NCBI RefSeq assembly: GCF_023702715.1
Contig: NZ_CP098480.1
Location: 4,030,001-4,094,000 of the forward strand
Length of the DNA stretch: 64,000 nt
Origin: Acinetobacter sp. C32I
GTDB taxonomy: Bacteria; Pseudomonadota; Gammaproteobacteria; Pseudomonadales; Moraxellaceae
Direction: 5' to 3'
Numbering within the stretch: position 1 is the first letter of the stretch; each line of letters begins with the position of its first letter. The notes under the pieces were generated by a model that was not told where the DNA came from, made no database searches, and was given only the letters and a program-made list of their open reading frames with translations. A program made the position numbers and the translations under genes. Positions 48,031-57,559 of the stretch are shown in pieces.

Positions 48031-49734
48031 ATGTTGCACTATCAAATTGAGTTCGACGATTATCGCCAGCACCTGATTCATGTCACACTTCGTTTTCTTG
48101 CAAATCCCAATCAAGAGCTTTGGTTGCCCACTTGGATTCCTGGCAGCTATTTGATTCGAGAATTTTCCAAACATATCGAATCGGTAAAAGCATCTGATGA
48201 AGCAGGGCGTTTACTCAGTATTAAAAAAACAGAGAAAAATCGCTGGCGCCTATTCAATACCGATCATGAGCTGATTACAGTTGAATATGATGTGTATGCC
48301 TATGATTTATCAGTGCGTGGGGCTTATGTTGATCAAACTCGTTTATACGTCAACCCAGCTTGTGTTTGTTTGGGGCTAAAAGATCAAGAGCAAGCGCCGT
48401 GCGAAGTGGAAATCTTTCTACCCGATGAACTCAAACATTTTCAAATCGCGACAGGTTTACCAAACAAAAGCTTGGTCAAAGGACGTTTTACTTTAAAATC
48501 AGACAACTATGATCAGTTGATTGATAGTCCATTTGAATTGGCAGAGCAAAGTCGTTTTAGTTTTGAAGCCAACGGTATTCCGCATGAGTTTGTAATCTCT
48601 GGGAAGCATACGACCAATTTGTCGCGTTTAGAGGCCGATATTCAAAAGATCTGCCAGACTGAAATCAATATGTTTGGTTCAGCACCATTCCAAAACTATA
48701 CCTTTATGACCATGGCCACAGGCAATAGTTATGGTGGTTTGGAGCACTGCAACAGTACTAGCTTAATTACACCACGTGATGATTTACCGAAGGCGGATGA
48801 AGCAGAAGAGCCTTCTAAAGATTATCAACGTTTCTTAGGTCTGTGCAGCCATGAGTATTTTCATTCATGGTTAGTGAAATTTATTCGCCCTGAAAATTTT
48901 GCCAACTATGATTTGCATCAAGAAGCATACACCAGCTTATTGTGGATTTTTGAAGGTTTTACGTCTTATTACGATGATCTGATTTTGTTGCGCAGCGGCG
49001 TGATTTCACAAAAATCTTATTTGGATTTACTTAAAGCGCAAATTGATCGCTATTTACAAAATCCAGGACGTTTTGTGCAATCTGTAGCTGAATCAAGTTT
49101 TGATGCGTGGATCAAGTTCTATCGTCAAGATGAAAACTCGAATAATGCAGGAACAAGTTACTATAACAAAGGCAGTTTGGTGGCACTTTGCCTAGACTTA
49201 GGGTTGCGTTTACGTGGTTCAAACCTAGATGCTTTAATGCGTCGCCTATATGAAAATACCCAAAATGGGATTCAGGTTAATGAGCGGACTATTTTTGAAT
49301 TGTGTCATGAATTGACCGGGGATAACTGGATTGAGCAAATCAATCATCTGATTAATACCACAGATGAGTTACCACTGGATCAACTGTTCCCTGAGTTCGG
49401 TTTGAGCTACAACCTTAAAAATGACAAGGCTTTGCCTTTTGGCTTAAAAGTGGTAGATAAAGCGGAAGGCGTTGTGGTACAGCAAGTGCGTCGAGAGAGT
49501 GCGGCGGCACTAGCGGGTTTATCTGCCAATGATGTGATTATTGCCATTGATGGCATCAAGGCATCAGAGAAGCTGTTGGCGAAATATGCAAAACAACAAG
49601 GCACATTTACGCTCTATGCATTCCGTCGTGATGAATTATTGCAATTTGAACTGCAAGCGGGTGAAAACACATTAACCACGGTTGAACTCAAAGTTGAAGA
49701 CCAACACAAAGTTGATCGTTGGTTGAATGGTTAG
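48031..49734 (+). CDS. M61 family glycyl aminopeptidase with PDZ domain
   Basis: This 567-residue metallopeptidase has the zinc-binding HExxH at His274-Glu275-His278 (CSHEYFHSWLVKFIRPE) and the distal Glu in WIFEGFTSYYDD, the M61 signature. An N-terminal beta-rich domain (WLPTWIPGSYLIREFSKH) precedes it, and a PDZ domain occupies about 470-545 (VQQVRRESAAALAGLSANDVIIAIDG). No signal peptide is present, so it is probably cytosolic and trims peptides with N-terminal Gly or Ala. The MITE-like element lies just upstream and may supply or disrupt promoter sequence. Confidence 0.9.
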   Translation: MLHYQIEFDDYRQHLIHVTLRFLANPNQELWLPTWIPGSYLIREFSKHIESVKASDEAGRLLSIKKTEKNRWRLFNTDHELITVEYDVYAYDLSVRGAYVDQTRLYVNPACVCLGLKDQEQAPCEVEIFLPDELKHFQIATGLPNKSLVKGRFTLKSDNYDQLIDSPFELAEQSRFSFEANGIPHEFVISGKHTTNLSRLEADIQKICQTEINMFGSAPFQNYTFMTMATGNSYGGLEHCNSTSLITPRDDLPKADEAEEPSKDYQRFLGLCSHEYFHSWLVKFIRPENFANYDLHQEAYTSLLWIFEGFTSYYDDLILLRSGVISQKSYLDLLKAQIDRYLQNPGRFVQSVAESSFDAWIKFYRQDENSNNAGTSYYNKGSLVALCLDLGLRLRGSNLDALMRRLYENTQNGIQVNERTIFELCHELTGDNWIEQINHLINTTDELPLDQLFPEFGLSYNLKNDKALPFGLKVVDKAEGVVVQQVRRESAAALAGLSANDVIIAIDGIKASEKLLAKYAKQQGTFTLYAFRRDELLQFELQAGENTLTTVELKVEDQHKVDRWLNG

Positions 49735-49742
49735 AACTTAAT

Positions 49743-49769
49743 AAAAAGGACGCTATGAGCGTCCTTTTT
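49743..49769. terminator. Convergent terminator, M61 gene / hiuH
   Basis: AAAAAGGACGC and GCGTCCTTTTT form a perfect 11-bp stem with a TATGA loop, two bases from the end of the convergent hiuH gene. Confidence 0.92.
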
Positions 49770-49770
49770 A

Positions 49771-50172
49771 TTAGCTGCCTCGATAAGTCGAATAACCATA
49801 GGGGCTGAGCAGTAAGGGAATGTGATAGTGTGGCAAGGTGCCATCAACTTCAAAAATAACCGGAATTTCAGGGAAAAAACTGCTTTGCTTTTGCGCTTTA
49901 TACCAATCACCTGTTTTAAAAGTCACTTTATAAACACCCGACTTTAATTGTTGTTGCGTCGGATAAAGTGCAGTAATTCTTCCATTCTGATCAGTTTTGG
50001 CCTGATTAATTTCTATCCATTGGTTTTTTTGTTGCGCCTCGAGAACAACGGTGACATCTGCAGCAGGTAGACCATTTTGCTGATTGAGAACATGCACACT
50101 TAATGGGTTTGTCGCTGCAAATAAGCTGCTTGAAGCCGATAGTGCGGCGATGGCGAATAGATTTTTATACAT
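49771..50172 (-). CDS. hiuH: 5-hydroxyisourate hydrolase (transthyretin-related), exported
   Basis: The enzyme hydrolyses 5-hydroxyisourate to OHCU in urate breakdown. Its 133 residues include a signal peptide ([19 protein letters not shown]) and a mature domain of about 113 residues. The family marks are [21 protein letters not shown] at the start of the fold, PEIPVIFEV and the C-terminal YGYSTYRGS tetrapeptide signature. The signal predicts a periplasmic enzyme. No uricase, OHCU decarboxylase or allantoinase gene is nearby, so its place in a pathway here is uncertain. Confidence 0.92.
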   Translation of the reverse strand: MYKNLFAIAALSASSSLFAATNPLSVHVLNQQNGLPAADVTVVLEAQQKNQWIEINQAKTDQNGRITALYPTQQQLKSGVYKVTFKTGDWYKAQKQSSFFPEIPVIFEVDGTLPHYHIPLLLSPYGYSTYRGS

Positions 50173-50262
50173 AGCAATATTCTACCTTTCTTGATCAATA
50201 TTTTCGTATGCATTGCCATCAGTTGTTGTGTGGGCAATGCATGGGCATGAGAGAGGAGTGCA

Positions 50263-50289
50263 AAAAAGCACTATTGATCAGTGCTTTTT
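50263..50289 (-). terminator. Terminator of the outer-membrane barrel gene
   Basis: AAAAAGCACT and AGTGCTTTTT form a 10-bp stem with a 7-base loop, nine bases past the stop of the minus-strand gene at 50298. Confidence 0.88.
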
Positions 50290-50297
50290 ATGTTGTT

Positions 50298-50996
50298 TTA
50301 GAATGAGTATCTGGCACCGAGATAGAACTCGCTTGAATAAAGATGGGCTTTCATTTGCTCATCTTGCAGACTACGTGCATTGGCAAAGTTGTTTAACCCG
50401 CTATCGGCTTTACCCAAGTCAACATAGCGATAACCCAAATCTAGATTTAAATTTTTAATGGCTTTGTAGGTTGCACCTGCACCAAAGCTATACACCAGTT
50501 GGGTTTCCGTATTGGCTAGGTATTGACGCGATGCATTGCCTTGCCAACCTGAGGATTCTGTACGTGCCACTCCCAAGCCAAGATTGCCGTAAATCGCTAT
50601 ATTTTGCATGACTTCAAAATCACGATAAGCATTTAGCATCACACGCTGAGTCTCCACTTTATGATGATTGAAACTGGTAGGGAAATTGCTTGAGCCGCTG
50701 GTAAACTCAGCATCATTTTTAAAGTTATATTCAGCTTCTGTGCGCCAACCATTGCCAAAATCATAGCCGAAACCCAGTGAGGTATTGGTTAAATCTTTTT
50801 TATCTTTACCCGCGATAAATTGACCAATGCCTGGGCGTAAACTGGTTTGCATATTGTCTGCCTTGAGTTCGGCAGCAGCCACTTTTGCCGAGATATAATA
50901 ACCTGGATCATTTAGGTCCTGAGCATAACTTAGGGATGCAGAAGTCAGTAAAACAGATGAAACTGCGAAACGGGTGAGTAGCTTGTCCATATTCAA
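50298..50996 (-). CDS. Outer-membrane beta-barrel protein (OmpA-like/opacity family)
   Basis: This 232-residue protein has a signal peptide (SVLLTSASLSYA-QD) and an eight-stranded barrel pattern of alternating residues (GFGYDFGNGWRTEAEYNF, NAYRDFEVMQNIAIYGNLGLG, LNLDLGYRYVDLG), ending FYLGARYSF with the terminal Phe required by the Bam machinery. It lacks the OmpA peptidoglycan-binding domain. It is divergent from an OmpR-type two-component system 143 bases away, so regulation by that system is plausible but not shown. Confidence 0.85.
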   Translation of the reverse strand: MNMDKLLTRFAVSSVLLTSASLSYAQDLNDPGYYISAKVAAAELKADNMQTSLRPGIGQFIAGKDKKDLTNTSLGFGYDFGNGWRTEAEYNFKNDAEFTSGSSNFPTSFNHHKVETQRVMLNAYRDFEVMQNIAIYGNLGLGVARTESSGWQGNASRQYLANTETQLVYSFGAGATYKAIKNLNLDLGYRYVDLGKADSGLNNFANARSLQDEQMKAHLYSSEFYLGARYSF

Positions 50997-51139
50997 TTTT
51001 CCAAAATCAGTAGAGGAATGTTTGCTGATAAAATCTTTATTTCCTCAGGACATGCTAGAAAGAAATGAATCTGATCATGATGACAATTGGATTACCGATT
51101 TGTAATCTTGGCGATGGATAAACAGGGTTAAAATGTGGG

Positions 51140-51823
51140 ATGCATATTTTAATTGTTGAAGATGAATCCAAAATCGCACAGTTTCTAGCGAAAGGATTAC
51201 ACGAGTCAGGCTATACCTGTGCTATTGCAAAAGATGGCATAGAAGCATTGTCACGCTTGCAACGAGAGGCATTTGATTTACTGATTTTGGATGTCATGCT
51301 GCCACAACTGGATGGTTGGCAAGTCTTACAAACACTACGGACGTTTTCAAAAATCCCTGTGCTGATGCTGACGGCAAAGGATCATGTGCTGGATCGGGTG
51401 AAAGGATTAGAGCTTGGTGCAGATGACTATCTGATTAAGCCCTTTTCATATGTCGAATTATTGGCACGAATTAAAAGTCTGTTACGTCGTGTACCAAAGA
51501 TTGAAAAAGAGATTTATCAAATTGCGAATTTGCGCTTGAATCGGTTGAGTCGGGAAGTTCATCGAGCCGAAACCAAGATTGATTTAACCGCCAAAGAGTT
51601 TGTGCTGTTGCAATTATTGATTCAGCATCGCGGGGAAGTATTGACTCGTACTCAAATTGCATCAATGGTTTGGAATATTAATTTTGATACGGATACCAAT
51701 GTGGTCGATGTGGCGATACGCCGTTTGAGAGCAAAAATTGATGATCACTTTGTTCCTAAGTTGATATATACCGTGCGTGGTATGGGCTATAAGGTCGATT
51801 TAAAAGATGAACATCATGGGTAA
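51140..51823 (+). CDS. OmpR-family response regulator
   Basis: This 227-residue regulator has a receiver domain with the phospho-acceptor Asp51 (LLILDVMLPQLDGW), the acidic pair Glu7/Asp8 and the conserved Lys in LGADDYLIKPF. A winged-helix DNA-binding domain fills the C-terminal half (LTAKEFVLLQLL; NVVDVAIRRLRAKID). It reads most like the CusR/CopR/IrlR branch, which responds to copper or other heavy metals, but the signal is not proven. Its 3' end overlaps the sensor kinase gene by 17 bases, so the pair is co-translated. Confidence 0.92.
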   Translation: MHILIVEDESKIAQFLAKGLHESGYTCAIAKDGIEALSRLQREAFDLLILDVMLPQLDGWQVLQTLRTFSKIPVLMLTAKDHVLDRVKGLELGADDYLIKPFSYVELLARIKSLLRRVPKIEKEIYQIANLRLNRLSREVHRAETKIDLTAKEFVLLQLLIQHRGEVLTRTQIASMVWNINFDTDTNVVDVAIRRLRAKIDDHFVPKLIYTVRGMGYKVDLKDEHHG

Positions 51824-53183
51824 ATTGTCTTTGGCTTCGCGTCTGAGTCTGGCTTTTAGTCTGATTTCTTGTGTGGTTTTTATCAGTATTGGTGGATTGT
51901 CTTATCAAAATTTCAAAGCGATGGTCTATACCCAACAAGACAAGGCCCTAACTGCTCGAATTAAACGGATGGAGGTATTCTTGACCGATGCCCATTCAGT
52001 CAATATTTTAGTGAAATATCCCAAGCTGTATGAAAATATGGTGGGACATGAAGACAGTATATTTATCGTCAAAGATGCACAACATGATTTGATCCAGATT
52101 AATCCGCTGCAGATCAATATCCCAGAATTCAATTATTCAAATCAAATTCAATATGCGAATAATACTGCCGAACATCCCAGCACTCGTTTTGCTTTCCAAA
52201 CCATCCAATATGGCCAACAGCACTATCAATTGATTGCAGGGCAGCAATGGTCTGCAGCGAATATCCTGCTCAAGCAATATTTTTGGAAAATCTTATTTTA
52301 TAGTGGTTTAGGTATTTTACTCTCAAGCTTATTGGGTTTCATAGTGGGACATTATCTGTTCCGTTCAATGCGTCATTTGATTGCTGAGACCAATAACATC
52401 AATGTGCAAAAGCTTAATTCACGGATCCAAGTTAGGTCTAACAACATTGAGGTTCAGCAACTCAGCCATGCGATGAATGAAATGCTGGAGAAAATTCAGC
52501 AGGATTATCAAAAACTGGCGCAGTTTTCAGAAGATATTGCACATGAGTTAAGAACACCGCTGAATAATTTAATGGGGCAAACCCAAATCTTATTGTCTCA
52601 GTCTCGTCCAGCCGAAGAATTGGAAAATTTATTGTATTCACATTTAGAAGAGTATGAGCGGCTGACCAAAATGATTGAAAGTATGCTGTTCATTGCACGT
52701 TCTGAACATGCGGAATACGATCTTGAAACGCAGGAACTGAATCTGGAACAGTTACTCAGGAATATCGCGGATTATTTTGATTGTGTGATTGAAGAACGTC
52801 AGATGAGTTTGGTGTTTGAATTGACTGATGATTTGAGTATTGTCGCTAATGCAGCCTTAATGCAGAGAGCGATTGCAAATTTAATCAGTAACGCAGTATT
52901 GCATGGCAAAGAACAGGGGGTCATTGCATTACAAGCCTATCAATCAGATAAACATGCGGTAATCGTCGTGCAGACTGAAGGTGTTTTTATTGACGAAAAA
53001 CATTTGCCACACTTATTTGACCGATTTTATCAAGTGGATCAGAGTCGGCATCAAAAAGCACAAACAGGAGGACTGGGTTTAGCCATTGTGAAGTCAATTA
53101 TGCAACAACATGGTGGCAGCGCCGTGGTGGAAAATCACAATAACGGTGTCGCATTTAAATTAGTCCTACCACTAAAGAATTAA
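51807..53183 (+). CDS. Sensor histidine kinase (heavy-metal-sensor-like)
   Basis: This 458-residue inner-membrane kinase partners the regulator just upstream. Two membrane helices (about 10-32 and 165-190) bracket a periplasmic sensor of about 130 residues. A HAMP region follows, then the H-box with His246 (EDIAHELRTPLNN), the N-box (AIANLISNAVLHGKE) and a glycine-rich G2 box (TGGLGLAIVKSIMQQHGG). The G1 region reads VQTEGVFIDEKHLPHLFDRFY, close to CusS-type kinases that lack the canonical D-x-G-x-G. The inducing signal is unknown; copper or silver is the family precedent. ATG 51807 or 51816 could be the start. Confidence 0.9.
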   Translation: MNIMGKLSLASRLSLAFSLISCVVFISIGGLSYQNFKAMVYTQQDKALTARIKRMEVFLTDAHSVNILVKYPKLYENMVGHEDSIFIVKDAQHDLIQINPLQINIPEFNYSNQIQYANNTAEHPSTRFAFQTIQYGQQHYQLIAGQQWSAANILLKQYFWKILFYSGLGILLSSLLGFIVGHYLFRSMRHLIAETNNINVQKLNSRIQVRSNNIEVQQLSHAMNEMLEKIQQDYQKLAQFSEDIAHELRTPLNNLMGQTQILLSQSRPAEELENLLYSHLEEYERLTKMIESMLFIARSEHAEYDLETQELNLEQLLRNIADYFDCVIEERQMSLVFELTDDLSIVANAALMQRAIANLISNAVLHGKEQGVIALQAYQSDKHAVIVVQTEGVFIDEKHLPHLFDRFYQVDQSRHQKAQTGGLGLAIVKSIMQQHGGSAVVENHNNGVAFKLVLPLKN

Positions 53184-53511
53184 CCAATTCTTCATCTAAG
53201 CCTGTCAAAATAGCACGGGTTATTGAGCAATGTATGTATTTGTTTGCTAAATGATCAATTCGACATCTACAGGGATAGCAGACAGCGGTTTGTATTTGAA
53301 AAGCCAAAACTTGACCGCATATATATATGGCATGATGCTACTATTATATCATTTTGTAGTATTTTTTATCGAAATGTCGTTATCACTGGATATTGCGTTG
53401 ACTACCATGTGATGAACGCTGATACTCTCAAGTTTGTTTAAGCAAATCGGTTCTAGGAGCTGGGCCACAAGCGCAGTTATCCATAACTCAATCCAACACA
53501 AGGGGCTATAT
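53184..53511. other. Intergenic region upstream of monomeric icd
   Basis: This 328-base gap separates the sensor kinase from the isocitrate dehydrogenase. It presumably contains the icd promoter. A short frame (53223-53441) has no ribosome site and no recognisable product. I saw no strong terminator for the kinase gene and no RNA gene. Confidence 0.5.
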
Positions 53512-55743
53512 ATGGCTGGTGGAAAGTCAAAAATCATTTACACACTGACTGACGAGGCGCCGTTATTAGCGACCTATTCATTGCTACCGATCATTGAGAC
53601 CTTTACAAAACCTGCTGGCATTGAGATTGTTAAAAGTGACATCTCAGTTGCAGTGCGTGTACTCGCAGAATTTTCAGATTACCTTAAAGATGAGCAAAAG
53701 GTAAACAATAACCTTGCAGAGTTAGGTCGTCTTACACAAGATCCAGATACCAATATCATTAAACTTCCAAACATCAGTGCGTCTGTTGCTCAGCTCGTTT
53801 CATGTATTAAAGAGCTCCAGTCGAAAGGTTATGCGATTCCTGATTATCCAGAAAATCCAACAACTGAAGAAGAAAAAGAGATCAAGGCACGCTATGGTAA
53901 ATGCCTTGGTTCAGCAGTAAACCCGGTCTTGCGTGAAGGTAACTCTGACCGTCGTGCACCAGCTGCTGTGAAAAATTATGCAAAAAAACACCCGCATTCA
54001 ATGAGCGAGTGGAAACAATGGTCTCAAACTCACGTTTCTCACATGGATGAAGGCGACTTCTACCACGGTGAAAAATCAATGACTTTAGACCGTGCACGTA
54101 ATGTAAAAATGGAACTCATCACGAAGTCTGGTGAAACCATTGTACTTAAGCCAAAAGTTGCGCTTCAAGACGGTGAAATTATTGACTCAATGTTTATGAG
54201 CAAAAAAGCACTGTGTGACTTCTACGAGAAAGAACTCGAAGATTGTCGTGAAGCGGGCATTTTGTTCTCATTGCACGTAAAAGCAACCATGATGAAAGTG
54301 TCACACCCGATCGTATTCGGCCACTGTGTGAAAATTTACTATAAAGAAGCTTTTGAAAAACATGGTAAGTTGTTTGATGAACTTGGCATTAACGTAAACA
54401 ACGGTATGGCAGGTCTTTATGAAAAGATCGCAACTTTACCGACGTCTTTACGTGAAGAAATCATCGAAGACTTGCATGCTTGCCAAGAACACCGTCCTGC
54501 ACTTGCAATGGTTGACTCTGCAAAAGGTATCACCAACTTCCATTCACCAAACGATGTGATTGTAGATGCTTCTATGCCTGCAATGATTCGTGGTGGCGGT
54601 AAAATGTGGGGTGCTGATGGCAAACCTTACGACTGTAAAGCTGTGATGCCTGAATCAACTTTCGCACGTATCTACCAAGAAATGATCAACTTCTGTAAGT
54701 GGAACGGTAACTTCGATCCACGTACTATGGGTACTGTACCTAACGTTGGTTTGATGGCGCAAAAAGCAGAAGAATACGGTTCACACGACAAGACTTTCGA
54801 AATTTCTGAAGCAGGTATTGCCAACATTACTGATTTAGACACGGGTGAAGTGTTGATGTCACAAAATGTAGAAGAAGGCGATATCTGGCGTATGTGTCAG
54901 GTGAAAGATGCACCAATCCGTGATTGGGTGAAACTTGCAGTAACACGCGCGCGTAACTCAGGCATGCCTGCGATCTTCTGGCTTGACCCATACCGTCCGC
55001 ACGAAAATGAATTGATCAAAAAAGTTGAAAAATACTTGAAAGATCATGACACTACAGGTCTTGATATTCAAATCATGTCACAAGTACGTGCAATGCGTTA
55101 TACGCTTGAGCGTGTAGCACGTGGTTTAGATACCATTTCGGTAACAGGTAACATCTTACGTGACTACTTAACTGACTTGTTCCCGATTATGGAATTGGGT
55201 ACTTCAGCGAAAATGTTATCGATCGTGCCGTTAATGGCTGGCGGTGGCATGTACGAAACAGGTGCAGGCGGTTCAGCGCCGAAACATGTACAGCAGTTAG
55301 TTGAAGAAAACCACTTACGTTGGGATTCACTCGGTGAGTTCCTTGCGTTAGCAGTGTCTTTGGAAGAGCTTGGTATCAAAGAAGACAATAACCGTGCGAA
55401 ATTGCTTGCCAAGACACTTGATCAAGCAACAGGTAAATTGTTGGATAACGACAAGTCACCATCACGTCGTACAGGTGAGTTAGATAACCGTGGCAGCCAC
55501 TTCTACTTAGCATTGTACTGGGCTGAAGCATTAGCAGCGCAAGACGAAGATGCTGAGTTAAAAGCGAAATTTGCACCACTTGCAAAAGCACTTGCTGAAA
55601 ATGAGCAGAAGATTGTAGCTGAGCTTGCTCAAGTACAAGGCCAAGCTGCTGATATCGGTGGTTACTATGCAATTGATCCTGCAAAAGTGAATGCAGTTAT
55701 GCGTCCAAGTGCGACGCTTAATGCAGCTCTTGAAACAGCTTAA
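53512..55743 (+). CDS. icd: Monomeric NADP-dependent isocitrate dehydrogenase
   Basis: This is the large single-chain form (743 residues) that converts isocitrate to 2-oxoglutarate with NADP in the TCA cycle. The product starts [19 protein letters not shown] at ATG 53512. The conserved segments [38 protein letters not shown] and [18 protein letters not shown] belong to the monomeric IDH family and not to the dimeric enzyme. A dimeric isozyme is encoded 1.8 kb downstream. Acinetobacter has long been described as having two NADP-IDH isozymes. A strong terminator follows. Confidence 0.97.
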   Translation: MAGGKSKIIYTLTDEAPLLATYSLLPIIETFTKPAGIEIVKSDISVAVRVLAEFSDYLKDEQKVNNNLAELGRLTQDPDTNIIKLPNISASVAQLVSCIKELQSKGYAIPDYPENPTTEEEKEIKARYGKCLGSAVNPVLREGNSDRRAPAAVKNYAKKHPHSMSEWKQWSQTHVSHMDEGDFYHGEKSMTLDRARNVKMELITKSGETIVLKPKVALQDGEIIDSMFMSKKALCDFYEKELEDCREAGILFSLHVKATMMKVSHPIVFGHCVKIYYKEAFEKHGKLFDELGINVNNGMAGLYEKIATLPTSLREEIIEDLHACQEHRPALAMVDSAKGITNFHSPNDVIVDASMPAMIRGGGKMWGADGKPYDCKAVMPESTFARIYQEMINFCKWNGNFDPRTMGTVPNVGLMAQKAEEYGSHDKTFEISEAGIANITDLDTGEVLMSQNVEEGDIWRMCQVKDAPIRDWVKLAVTRARNSGMPAIFWLDPYRPHENELIKKVEKYLKDHDTTGLDIQIMSQVRAMRYTLERVARGLDTISVTGNILRDYLTDLFPIMELGTSAKMLSIVPLMAGGGMYETGAGGSAPKHVQQLVEENHLRWDSLGEFLALAVSLEELGIKEDNNRAKLLAKTLDQATGKLLDNDKSPSRRTGELDNRGSHFYLALYWAEALAAQDEDAELKAKFAPLAKALAENEQKIVAELAQVQGQAADIGGYYAIDPAKVNAVMRPSATLNAALETA

Positions 55744-55779
55744 GTTTTAAAATATTACTGCCAATTTTGTTGGTAGTGA

Positions 55780-55809
55780 AAAAAGCCGATGCGAAAGCAT
55801 CGGCTTTTT
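55780..55809 (+). terminator. Terminator of monomeric icd
   Basis: AAAAAGCCGATGC and GCATCGGCTTTTT form a perfect 13-bp stem with a GAAA tetraloop. Confidence 0.95.
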
Positions 55810-55855
55810 ATTAATATGAGTCGGATTTTTCGATTTTGGGGTTTTAAAGTAAAAG

Positions 55856-56500
55856 ATGGGGCAAACTCGGGCTGATACGCATTCCTCTGTTTTTATGGCA
55901 GCTTTTTTATTGTTACATCTATCTTATTATATCGTTTCGGAATCCACTTGCAGTTTTATTGAAAATCATATTTATCAAAAGAAACAAGAATATGTTGAAG
56001 CAGATGAGAAAATAAGAGTTTATGTAGAAAAATATCAGGCTAAAAAAACGACATACTATTTTGAGCTTTACAATGATGGTTCTTATCTCGGAGATATTTT
56101 CTGTGGTGCTACTATGATTCATTTATGTCGAGAGTGGAGTGATTATCAGTATGGCTTTAAAGTCGAAAATTTAGCCTACGAAGCCCGAGTTAATGATTTA
56201 GGTGAGGTGAAGTCGGTTAGAGTTAAATATTTTGACTTAATTAATAATGATAAATATAAAATTATAAATAATAGGGAGTTCTTTTCTCCATCATTATCAA
56301 CACTTGTTGGTAAATTAGTGATCAGTCTTATTTTTGCTCTCTGCGTAAATCTTTCGATCTTGATTTATTGGTGTAAAGTTCTTCGTGAAAGACGGCTAAA
56401 TAAATATAAATATGATTACTTTATAATTTATGGTTGTCCCTTACTTATGTTGGGTTATTTCATAAAATGCATTTTTGATATTTATTCTTTTGTATTCTGA
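55856..56500 (+). CDS. Unknown membrane protein, 214 residues
   Basis: I do not recognise this product. It has an N-terminal hydrophobic segment (about 13-30), a periplasmic-looking region of about 110 residues rich in Tyr, Asp, Lys and Glu, and two C-terminal helices (about 150-170 and 190-210). Cysteines are relatively frequent (CSF, FCGAT, LCREW, WCK, GCP, KCIF). Its composition is markedly AT-rich compared with the flanking icd genes, with many AAA, AAT and TTT codons, which hints at acquired DNA. A superfamily-wide superinfection or immunity role is possible but unsupported. It sits alone between two terminators. Confidence 0.65.
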   Translation: MGQTRADTHSSVFMAAFLLLHLSYYIVSESTCSFIENHIYQKKQEYVEADEKIRVYVEKYQAKKTTYYFELYNDGSYLGDIFCGATMIHLCREWSDYQYGFKVENLAYEARVNDLGEVKSVRVKYFDLINNDKYKIINNREFFSPSLSTLVGKLVISLIFALCVNLSILIYWCKVLRERRLNKYKYDYFIIYGCPLLMLGYFIKCIFDIYSFVF

Positions 56501-56520
56501 ATCATCTGTTGTTTAGCGCA

Positions 56521-56554
56521 TGTTTTAAAGCCCACGAAAGTGGGCTTTAAAACA
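56521..56554. terminator. Bidirectional terminator, membrane orphan / rluE
   Basis: TGTTTTAAAGCCCAC and GTGGGCTTTAAAACA form a perfect 15-bp stem with a GAAA tetraloop, between two convergent genes. Confidence 0.92.
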
Positions 56555-56562
56555 TCTAAATT

Positions 56563-57366
56563 CTAACGACCATTACGGCTACGACCGCGCGGTGCTTTGG
56601 TGTTTGGACGGGTTGTACCATTGGTCTTACGACGTGGTTTCTCACTTTCATCCATTTGCCAAATACGTTTTGTGCCTGACTTTTTCTTGTCACCGTCTTT
56701 TTTATCACCTTCTTTCTTTTTCTGGTGCATAGGTTTACCACCCGTGCCACCAGGCTTTTTCACATATGAACGTGAACGATAAGGCTTATCTTCTGGGAGA
56801 TCTTTAAAATCAGGATACAGCAAAGGTTCAATATCGGTTTGCTCGCCTGGTTGTAAACCTAAACGAACCAGATCAATCGCACCAATTTTAGTACGAATCA
56901 AACGTAACGTTGGGAAACCAACTGCAGCCGTCATACGACGCACTTGACGGTTACGGCCTTCACAAATCTGAAGCTCAATCCAAGTCGTTGGAATATTGGC
57001 ACGGTAACGTACAGGAGGATCACGATCCCATAACCATTCGGGTTGATCGACTTTCACCGCCTTAGCCGGTAAGGTCATTCCATCAGCCAGCTCGACACCT
57101 TTGCGAAGTTGCTCTAAGGCTTCTTCGGTCACATCACCATCGACTTGTGCAAGATAGGTTTTGAACTTCTTGTTGGCTGGATTGGTGATGTATTGATTCA
57201 GACCACCATGATCGGTCAGGAACATTAGTCCTTCTGAGTCGAGGTCAAGACGACCTGCAAGACGCAAATCAGGATCATGGATAAAATGGGCGAGTGTGAG
57301 ATGAGCGGAATCCTCACGGAACTGTGACAAAACGTCGAAAGGTTTGTTGAATACGACTATTTTCAT
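56563..57366 (-). CDS. rluE: 23S rRNA pseudouridine synthase, RluE-like
   Basis: The product belongs to the RsuA/RluB/E/F family and most resembles RluE, which makes pseudouridine 2457 in 23S rRNA. The catalytic Asp lies in RLAGRLDLDSEGLMFLTDHG. Other blocks are NKPFDVLSQF at the N-terminus and EGRNRQVRRMTAAVGFPTLRLIR near 160. It has no N-terminal S4 domain, consistent with RluE. The last 70 residues are a long, highly basic Lys/Arg/Gly extension (KKEGDKKDGDKKKSGTKR) unlike the short E. coli protein; it may help RNA binding. The total length is 267 residues. Confidence 0.9.
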   Translation of the reverse strand: MKIVVFNKPFDVLSQFREDSAHLTLAHFIHDPDLRLAGRLDLDSEGLMFLTDHGGLNQYITNPANKKFKTYLAQVDGDVTEEALEQLRKGVELADGMTLPAKAVKVDQPEWLWDRDPPVRYRANIPTTWIELQICEGRNRQVRRMTAAVGFPTLRLIRTKIGAIDLVRLGLQPGEQTDIEPLLYPDFKDLPEDKPYRSRSYVKKPGGTGGKPMHQKKKEGDKKDGDKKKSGTKRIWQMDESEKPRRKTNGTTRPNTKAPRGRSRNGR

Positions 57367-57559
57367 ATAAGTATACTGCTTTGGCGATGGGCGGCATCAT
57401 AACAATAAAGGTTGCTATTTAATGGGAAAATGTAGTTATTTCCCGTATAAATCTCAAAAAAACCAGTTTTGAACTAAACTGTTTCATGCAATAAAAAACG
57501 AAAGTATGCCATAGAAGGCATAGAGATAATCGCTAAATACATGAGGGAGAACCTGCAAA

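Noticed and set aside
53223..53441. 72-codon frame between the sensor kinase and icd
   Set aside because: No ribosome site, odd composition and no recognisable domain; it is probably chance.
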